DNA of 64,000 nucleotides from Mauremys mutica (taxonomy: Eukaryota > Chordata > Testudines > Geoemydidae), in the NCBI RefSeq assembly GCF_020497125.1, contig NC_059072.1, positions 272,100,045 through 272,164,044 on the forward strand. The letters are read 5' to 3'. The first letter of the stretch is position 1, and each line of letters starts with the position of its first letter. This document shows, piece after piece, positions 55,906 to 64,000 of the stretch. The translations under genes were made by a program, and so were the position numbers. The notes below the pieces were generated by a model, which did not search any database, was not told the origin of the DNA, and saw only the letters and a program-made list of their open reading frames with translations.

Positions 55906-58900
55906 AAAATAAAAAATAAAAAAGGAGCCAAGAAAACTTATGACCCTTGACTACCATCCTGACTGCTTGGAAATGAGCTCTTAGCCACACAGCAAGAACT
56001 ATTTCCTCCCAAAAGTTTCTCTGGGAGTCCATGAATCCCCCAAATCCAAATGCATGTATAGTTAGAGTGACTTCTCAAGTGCCACTAGAGAAGCTGGGTA
56101 GCTTGCCTGTACAAATGGAGCACTCCATGGCAGTGCTTTCTCCTTTTCATCAATAAAAGGAATAGAGAACCCTTTCTGCTCTAGAGGTTCTGGCCATAGG
56201 CCTTACATCATTATAACTGTGTTTGTGTTGTCGTCAGGGATTATTGGCAGCAGCTGCAGAGAGTATTTCATCTCAACAGGTTCCTGTCTGGTTTGTTGTA
56301 AAGTCCAATCTTTTTGGTATGGGAAGGCCATGTTCCCTGTGTTTCTAGATTAATGCAACTAACTAGTGAGATAGTCCTATTTATGATTGAAGAGACATGT
56401 TTACTATCTGGACATCTCTGTAAGCTTTAGCCTTTTATCAGATATAGTCAGATCCATAGACCTCTGAGTTAACACATTTTATTTTATATATTAATAAAGC
56501 TGGCTACGTATTCATTATATAGTCTGAAGTGTATCTTTTCTGTTAGGGAATCTATAGTGAAATCGGATTCCCACATTCTCAGCAAGTATTATTAGAGTCT
56601 TTTTCATTTCTGGCAGTATAACAACTGTGCTGAGTGGCATCTGACACCTTCTAAATCTGAATCAAATGCTCTTCTGGGCCACATTGATTCTGGTGGGGGT
56701 AGAATATACTGATGCGTTTCTTTTTAGGTATTTCAGCACATAATTTGTCAGATAAATCTCTTCCCCATTTTAGCTCTGATTATATGATTTGTCCAGGGAT
56801 TATTAGTGGAATGGACTAAAGATTGCAGGGGATATTTTCAAAGGTTCAAATGACAGTTAGGACCTAACTTCCATTGAAAGTCAAAGGAAGTTAGGTGCTT
56901 AATTGCTGTTTGTATTTTGAAATCTCCCCTTTATATGCACCAATTTAGCCATCCCCATGTTAGCAACTAGCATTATCCATTACTGTCCGATCCATCATAA
57001 CCAATCAGCTGTCAGAAATCCACATCCTCATTAATAGCATGTCTCCCCATTTAATAATGCTGGGTACATCTGTTGGAATGAACAAAGTGGTTGAGGAGGC
57101 AAATGAGAGGTCTGGGTGATATTTGAAGGAAAGAGCAAGGAATATTTTACGTAGAAAATATATAGGCAAATGGGGTGGGATCCATGACAACACTAGGCTG
57201 GGATGGACAAGAGTGCATAGGGGACATAGCTTCTCTTGGTCAACCCCAAAATCTCAATAGACGTTGCTGCCCTAATATTTGCAGAGATGGTTTAACATTA
57301 ATCCTTGACATACATTTTAATTACCTAACTCTGGATTAAGTACCCATTGGTTATAAGGAAAACTTTGGACCAGATCCCAAGGATATTATTCAAGCTTTAC
57401 TCAGTCCTTACTTGGCAAACTCCCATCAACATTAGAGGCAGCTTGCTTGAGTAGGAACTGACTAAAACCAGAATTAATGAACTCAGAATTTTGTTCTGAG
57501 TGTGGTTTGGAATATTCAATATTCCAGCACCTGTGAAATACCTTAGTAGAAGCTGCCCTTATGAGACATGACAAGAACACATGGGAGGAGGACTCAGTTT
57601 GAGACTTTCTTGCACAAAATCCTGGTATTAGCAAGCATGGTTTTCTACCCTGCTTGGAAATGGAACAGAGTACACACACTACATAAAAATCTTAGCTTAC
57701 CCTGTTCCATGATTTTTGCAGAACATAAACCCCAGCCTAAACTTTCTTCAGAAGCTTGATTGTTGATAGGGTATCCCTGAAGGGCCGATTTGTCTTTGTC
57801 CCTGTTTCAGAATGACTCAGCAATAAATACATTGCACCGTCATGAAGGACGCAACACTGGATAACAGGTTGACTTTCTATGCTGGGTGCCTAACTCAGGG
57901 CTGTGGAGTCTACTAGGCAGTTAAGCACCTAAAAGCCCTATGTTTATTAATATGTAAACAGTGTCAGTATTAGTCACTCTTATCAGACAACCTTTCTGCT
58001 CATAAGGGGAGAATAATGTCTATGTGTCCTTATTCAAGTTCAGCATTAAGATTAATTGCAGCTGGGCACTTTTTAGTCCACTTCTACACTTCCTCGGTTC
58101 TCTATGGGTTTCCTTTCATACAAAGACATAGTTTCTCTATTTTATGCCTGATTCTCTTTCATATTGAACCAGAAAAGCAAATTCATATGCTGTACTGTAA
58201 AGTAAAAAGGGTCTTGGAATTATTATTATTTTTGGTATAGTACAAAAGTTTGCTTGGTGTGCTATACCATAAACTCTTTTAGAGATTTTCTGGTTTTATT
58301 GGCCAAATCTGCTACCCTTTTCATTCCTTCTGTATAATGTACATTATACAGAAATTTCTCTCCTCACCCTCATCATTACTGAAAAGACTTATTTTTGTAG
58401 ATTCATCAAAAGATTTATTTCCTCCATACATTTCTTTTTGGAAAAGTAAAGTCATTGTTTGCTTTGAAAATGGAAAAAGGAAGAAAATTCACAATTTCCC
58501 CCAGATGACAGATTTTATAGTCACCTCTGTTTTGGGGCAGAGTAGCAAAATTTCACACTTAGTCAAAATGCAAAGTCCTCCCAAACAATCTTTATTTGCA
58601 CACATATTAAGTATATACATGAAAGAAAAAACAGTTCAAAGATTGAGAATAACAAGAGCTCTCTGCACTGAAAGAATAATAAAATAGGTGCATTTTAAAA
58701 TGTATTAAAAACCTGTTTGCTATGCACTCAGTTGTAGCTTTGCCATAAGTCCTGAGGACAAGGCAGCAGACCAACAACCAGATTGTGACTCACTGATACC
58801 ATTGGGTATCTTTTCTCATATCCTTTCCCATAAGGGAGTTGTCCAGCATAAATGCTGAAGAGTAAGTACAGCCTCAGGCCTCAATAATTTTTCATTGGCT

Positions 58901-60430
58901 TTTCTATGAAGTTTGGAAGATGGGAGGAAATAAACATGTCTTCATCCTCCTTGCCACCTACCTCATGGAATGCTCGTCTGAGGTACCATATTACTAAGGC
59001 TGCAGACCCCTTTCAGCACAGGTGGGTTGGGGAAATCTATGCAGATGAAGCTCTCCACGTTTCTTTGACTAGATACTCATTTGGGCCCTTGAGTCCTCCC
59101 AATGAACCTGTTTATATTACATAGAACAATTCAAATGACATAGAACAATCAGAAATGAGTTTGTGACATAACCAATGACTAAGGCTAGACTTTGTAAGAA
59201 ATCTTGGTCTTTGGGACTCACTGAAAACAATTTTTGGCAGTATAGAAAACTCCAACACAATTTAATGGAAATATTAAATTTTCACTAGATTTTTTTAACC
59301 CATCCCATAGAATTGCATAGAGGTATATATCCCTGCTATTATTTTAATCTAAATTCTATGGAACTTTTCCATAAAGGGAAAGCCAACCTAGAGAGGATTA
59401 TTATAAATGAATTCTCTTATAAAGAAAACAAGAGAATGATTCTCCTTAACAGCTAACAGAAGAAAACACCTTTCCATTTAACCATAGGGCGAGAACCTCA
59501 GCTGATGTAAATCAGCATAACTCTACTGGGACCACAATCTATAAATTGACCAGCCAGGTGGCAGGGATATGTTTGAATGCAGAAAGCTGAGAGTATTGAA
59601 TTCATTCTTTATAGAATGAGAAGTGAAGAGGTCTAGCCTATCAAACTTTGAACCAGATATATTCATCCTTCTAGCCTCAGTTCCTAACTATAAATTCAGT
59701 CCTCGGTGTCTGAAATTCAGCCCTGTATCTATGCAAGAGTGAATCTCTGACAATTAGGCAGCAAAGAGATTGACACAACAGGATCCAACTAAAAGGCTTT
59801 TGGATTTTATCCAGGCAACAAAGAAATGTAAAATTCACACTACAGACTTTGAAATTAGCAATATCTCAGGCTCATAGTTATAAACTGGAACCAGGATCAC
59901 AGGTTTAATTGAAGGGCAGAAGAGCAAGACCTTCATATCATACATCAGTGAATTAGCATTTGTATCAGTGCACCGTTCAGCAACATGAGGGCAGTAAACC
60001 ATTGCCATAATCATGAAAACATTGCTGTTTAAAGGAAAGATCGCTTTTTTAGTAATGTATGCAATAGTTGCTTATGTTTAATATGCACCACTAGCCATAA
60101 TTTTTATGTTCTAATCTAATCACTAGTAATCATATCATAAACTGTACATTGTTGCACCCAGACTGTTCTGTAAATGTTTACAAATAGTTAATACATTTAT
60201 AGATATCAGGATCCGTTTGCAAACAATTCACTAGGCGAGCACAGGGCTGAAATCATTGGATAATTTGTTTGCAGTGAATAATCCAACCACCTTTAATATT
60301 GTTATTTTTAATTTTAACCAACTGAAAATTGGTTCCAGAGTAGTATATAGATATTAATAAAATAATTGTCAGCATGGAGAACCATATGAAAATGCATCAG
60401 AGATCATTCAGTAGCAACATGTAATATTAA
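55906..60430. other. Non-coding stretch, no gene seen
   Basis: A foldback fragment lies at 56850-56925 (gttaggacctaacttccatt then gaagttaggtgcttaat) and another at 59490-59545. Open frames up to 116 codons (58337-58687) lack motifs. Confidence 0.4.
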
Positions 60431-60432
60431 TA

Positions 60433-60830
60433 ATTATTAAGGCCTTATTTGAATTGTGGGATGATTGTCAAAAAATTGCAACTGAGTTGAAGGCAAGCCA
60501 TGGACAATTGTGAAAAAGTAATAATGGACCTTATTATTTGTGGTAATAAAGTCCATTATTACTTTTCCGTGATTTTCCGCAGTTGGCTGTGTGGGGCTGA
60601 GAGTGGGGGCTCCTGCTGTCAGCATCCCAGGGCTGAGAGCAGGGACCCGAGGCTGACAGAGGCCACCTGGAGCTGACAGGTGGATGTCCCACTCTCAGCC
60701 CTGGGGTGGCCAGGGCTCCCACTATCAGCCCCGTGCACAGCGGGGCTCCTGCTGTCAAAATTGCGGCGGAAGCCTAATATTGCAGACTCCCCAATTTCAA
60801 TAGCAGAAGTTAAGTAGGGCCTTAATAATA
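60433..60830. mobile_element. MITE with TTATTAAGGCC termini and a strong internal hairpin
   Basis: The left end attattaaggccttatttga and the right end agtagggccttaataata are imperfect inverted repeats. Inside, 60514-60536 and 60544-60566 form a 23-bp hairpin with one mismatch and a 7-base loop. A GC-rich segment (60570-60770) of repeated ggctgagag and cagccc words follows. The target duplication is unclear in the AT-rich flanks. Confidence 0.6.
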
Positions 60831-62050
60831 ATAAATATTGCAGTGATTATTGGAGCACTTGGAGCAATCCCTTAGGGCACGAATGAGCAGATCAAGTTAA
60901 GAGTGCAAGAGTTCATGATCAGATATCTCTGGAAGACAGTGTTCTTAGGCACTGGAAGGATTTTAAGGAAAGTCAAAGGAGAAAGAGCTCTAAAATGCAG
61001 GAATTCTGTGGAAGGTTTTCCAAAACGTCTGATTACCCAAACCTCTGGCATCGGTTCGTCATCAGGATTTATTGGTGACTCACAGGGATACGTTTTAGAC
61101 AGTAACTTTCCTCTTTGTATCTCAGAATGCTTAGTGGCACTAGTCCTGCAAACCTCAGATGCCACCAAAACAAGGTCCATTACACAGAGAAATTCTAAAT
61201 AATTCAAATTTTCTGTAATAAAGTCAAACCTTGAAGAATATTCACACTATGTCTGAAGTAGGAAATAGGGGCATTTGATCAAATGTGGTAAAAATACTCA
61301 TGATTTGTTCTGTCTCCCACTGAAGTCAGTAACAAAACTCCAAATGTCTTCAAAGCCCCAAATCAGTATATCTTTCAGATGAGGATCTTGGCACACTTTC
61401 TGACAATGTATTAGTCATGGATCTCTTTGATGATTATCCATTTGGAGAGTGTGATGCTGACCGCATGCTACAGAAACCTGTATGGGAGCTCTGAGTGGCA
61501 AAGTGAAAACAGGAATAGGTCATTAGTTCATTCTTCTCATATGTTGTATCATATGCTAGATTCTAAAAGCTGACAATTAAGACATGTCTGTACCCAGACT
61601 TATTATTAAGCAGCTATAATTCTCTGGGTGATGAAATGATCTGAGAGAGAATTTAGAGTTAATTATTTCTGAAGAAAATACAGCCTCCTCTATTAAAAAG
61701 AAAAAAGGAAAATAAAAAAATAAAAAAGAACAAACAAACCCAGATTTCTGCGCCCTTCCATGTGTAGCCCTGAGGATTAATCTGTTGGTCTGTATGAAAT
61801 GTCTTTTTGATAAAAGTGTGTAGGCTGCATAGATTAATAGAATTTGCAATAAGCTGTAATGAAGATACCTAGAAACTTCTAGACCAGACATCCTGGCCTA
61901 TTTCCTCTGTGATGCTGAAAGCAACCTTTAAGACCCTTACTCAGAAAAGTAATAATAGGAGACAAACCTACGCAAATTGTCTAGGGACTTTTCGAATATC
62001 TGCTAACCTTTCACCTAGTTAGGTGCAAAAGGAGAGTTTTTCTGCCCACA
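60831..62050. other. Non-coding stretch with overlapping opposite-strand open frames
   Basis: Frames of about 100 codons overlap on both strands at 60872-61207, without motifs or a repeat match. The rest is AT-rich with nothing recognisable. Confidence 0.35.
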
Positions 62051-62052
62051 AA

Positions 62053-62697
62053 TGTAACACGTACACCCGCAAGCTACTATATAGCTGTCATTAGTACGCA
62101 CACAAAAGGTCAGCCAATGAAAACAGGTACCCTCACCTTTTCATGGGGGAAAGACAAATTTGGGCATAGGAGGAAGGATTTCTCCCTATAAAAGGTGTGA
62201 TAATCCACCATTAGGCAGGCGATACACCCATCCTTCTATTCTCCATCGCCTCACCCTGCCTACACCTACGAAAGCTGTCAACTACTGATAAGTCGTAGTG
62301 TTCTGTCCTTTCACAGCTGTAAGTATGAAATAATTCTTAATTTCTACTTCACCTCTAAAGCATCTATGCTAAGAAGGGTTTAAATCATAACCAGTTTCTT
62401 TATAACTATACTTCCTCTAGCAAAGGTGTGAAATCTTCTGAGTGCTATTGCTGCAGAGTGCATTTAGAACTGTGTAATATCATATCATATCTCTTAAAGA
62501 ACTGTGATATTTTGTAACTTTGTAATCTCATACTGCTTTTAACATTTTACATTTACTTCTTGTTTTATTGATTTTAAATAAAAGGTCTTGTTTGACTAAA
62601 CTCTGTCCCTGTCTAAATTTCCTGTTATACCCCAATCTCCTTGTATTAAATTCTGTGAAGCCTGATTCAAGACGAACTTTTATCTTCTGATCACACA
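62053..62697 (+). repeat. Endogenous-retrovirus-type LTR (start uncertain)
   Basis: It has U3-R-U5 organisation: a CCAAT word at about 62114, TATAAAAG at 62187-62194, AATAAA at 62577-62582 followed by a GT/T-rich stretch, and an end in tcacaca (62697). The start at tgtaacacg is a guess from the TG rule and the terminal complement. The primer-binding site directly follows, so this is a 5' LTR and not a solo LTR. Confidence 0.6.
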
Positions 62698-62700
62698 TAT

Positions 62701-62710
62701 TGGCGAGCCA
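62701..62710 (+). promoter_or_regulatory. Primer-binding site, tRNA-Arg-like
   Basis: tggcgagcca, three bases after the LTR end, is identical to the first ten bases of the complement of a vertebrate tRNA-Arg(ACG) 3' end as I remember it. The match stops after ten bases. Confidence 0.55.
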
Positions 62711-64000
62711 TACCCATATTATTAATATCTATTAATTATTACTAATATTATTAATTAATTAGAAAATTAATTATTAAATACAACTAAATTAAGTGGATAA
62801 GTTCCACTGTCCCTATTAACCCTCCCCAAATCAGGCTACACATGAAAAAGTGTTGCTTAGCAGCATCATAATTTTAATGATTAAATATCCTAATTCTTTT
62901 GTTTTAATGAATAAAATTAGGCTAAAATGTATAAACACACACATTAAAGTGACTCCTTTATCACTGATGTTTTATCAACGGAATTGTTTTGTACTTAAAT
63001 AGTAGTGTGTGGAGAATGCTGGGTGAGGAATTTGATATGTGTATTTTTCTTCAATTTGCCTCCATGTATAAAGTGGACCAAATGCTGCACTCAGGGCCTG
63101 ATTCTTCACATTTTTACATATCAGTAATTCTTCTGCTCAAGTAAGTAGGCCTATTTACAATTGCACTGGACTTTTAGGTCCAATACATATTATCATTTAT
63201 ACTATGATTGTTCCTAAAGATCCAATTCAAGATTTGAGTTGCATTGTGCTAGGTCCAGAGCAATCTAAAGGGGCACATAATCCCCACCTGAAAGACTTTA
63301 TAATCCAAGGCCCATCCTGTAATGGACAAAACAGCCACAAATACCTTGTAGTGTAGATCCGCATAAGCACAGGGATGTGTCCAACTGCAGGGTCAGAACC
63401 TAAGAAGACAAGCAACATATAAAGGATGAAGGAAAGAGAGAGAAAATCAAATATCTGCAAATACAAATTTGAATATACTTGTATACACTTGCTACTTTTA
63501 ATTTGGACTTGTATCTACCTAAGTAAATAAATATCAATATTTTAATATAAATATGTATTACCACATGCTGTTTTAAAATAATTATTATTGGTAATTATTA
63601 GTATATAATTCCTTTGAAACTCTGTATTTGACTATTATACTAATCATATTTTTGATTACTGCATTCCTTGATTTTTACTAGGTGGTGCTAGTTTCTGACT
63701 ACAAGAGTTCTGGGAACTTGGAGTCATATAAATCTTATCCAAACATTGGATTAGTGGTATGTTTGTAGTGACGTTGGCCTTGTACAATCTTACCTCCGAG
63801 TACAATTTGTACTATGCAATATAACTTACACAGTGTTCTAAGGAAATAATGAGCTAGTCATGGTATATAAAAAAATTGTCCTAGTGCAAAGCAGTGTGGT
63901 ACAAAGTTTATTGAAGGAAAGAAACAAGGAGAAAAGGGGTTTAATAAGGCAAACAGAACATCAGTTAGATGACCAAAAAAAAAAAAAATTAGACACTATC
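62711..64000. other. AT-rich stretch after the LTR, no retroviral genes seen
   Basis: Directly after the primer-binding site comes an (ATTA)-rich run (62718-62775), then ordinary AT-rich sequence. No gag, pro, pol or env motif appears in any frame. A palindromic repeat fragment is at 63090-63180 and a minus-strand LINE-tail fragment at 63240-63310. Confidence 0.45.

Noticed and set aside
60872..61207. Antiparallel open frames of 111 and 99 codons
   Set aside because: No motif, splice context or repeat match; two opposite frames over the same bases can arise by chance.
1..64000. CRISPR array, bacterial operon or phage
   Set aside because: Repeats are dispersed and palindromic, coding density is very low, and all gene remnants are eukaryotic retroelements or exons.

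Overview
The window is non-coding, repeat-rich vertebrate DNA, most likely from a cryptodiran (hidden-necked) turtle. A tRNA-derived SINE at 39.8-40.0 kb (minus strand) matches the turtle CryI family as I remember it. It sits with CR1 and L2-like LINE remnants, MIR-type SINE fragments, mag-type Ty3/gypsy retrotransposons and many palindromic hAT-type MITEs, a mix typical of turtles. No intact host gene, rRNA or functional tRNA gene was found. Nearly all the short open frames are chance or lie inside repeats.

Layout. 0-7.4 kb: AT-rich intergenic or intronic DNA with a MIR fragment and palindromic repeats. 7.4-14 kb: a mag-lineage Ty3/gypsy element (gag, protease, RT, RNase H, DD35E integrase, polypurine tract, LTRs), decayed by frameshifts, stops and two short tandem duplications. 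Two foreign solo LTRs sit in it, one in RT with a 5-bp target duplication and one in the integrase tail with a 4-bp duplication. 14.08-15.86 kb: a GC-rich 1.78-kb element with GGGTGACC-type termini. 15.9-17.1 kb: LTR-like sequence with a nested MITE. 18.4-19.1 kb: one hAT MITE inside another, each with an 8-bp target duplication. 23.6-24.7 kb: the most novel item, an exon-like coding remnant with a CxxC motif, splice-like borders, one in-frame stop and a MITE inserted in its second exon. 26.7-29.5 kb: a second mag-like element on the minus strand, cut inside RNase H where it meets half of a palindromic MITE. 30.4-31.9 kb: an L2-like LINE relic split by two MITEs. 36.4, 38.6, 41.4 and 49.9 kb: other LINE remnants. 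41.9-43.2 kb: a 50-bp-arm inverted repeat fused to a hAT MITE, then a second MITE. 46.7-47.7 kb: a CR1 3' part. 60.4-60.8 kb: a hairpin-bearing MITE. 62.05-62.71 kb: an LTR with TATA box, AATAAA and a tRNA-Arg-type primer-binding site but no visible retroviral interior.

The insertions give a relative history. LINE and mag elements are oldest, then solo LTRs and MITEs landed in them, and later deletions removed one arm of several palindromic MITEs. Family names are from memory, without database searches; coordinates, duplications, motifs and breaks were read from the sequence.
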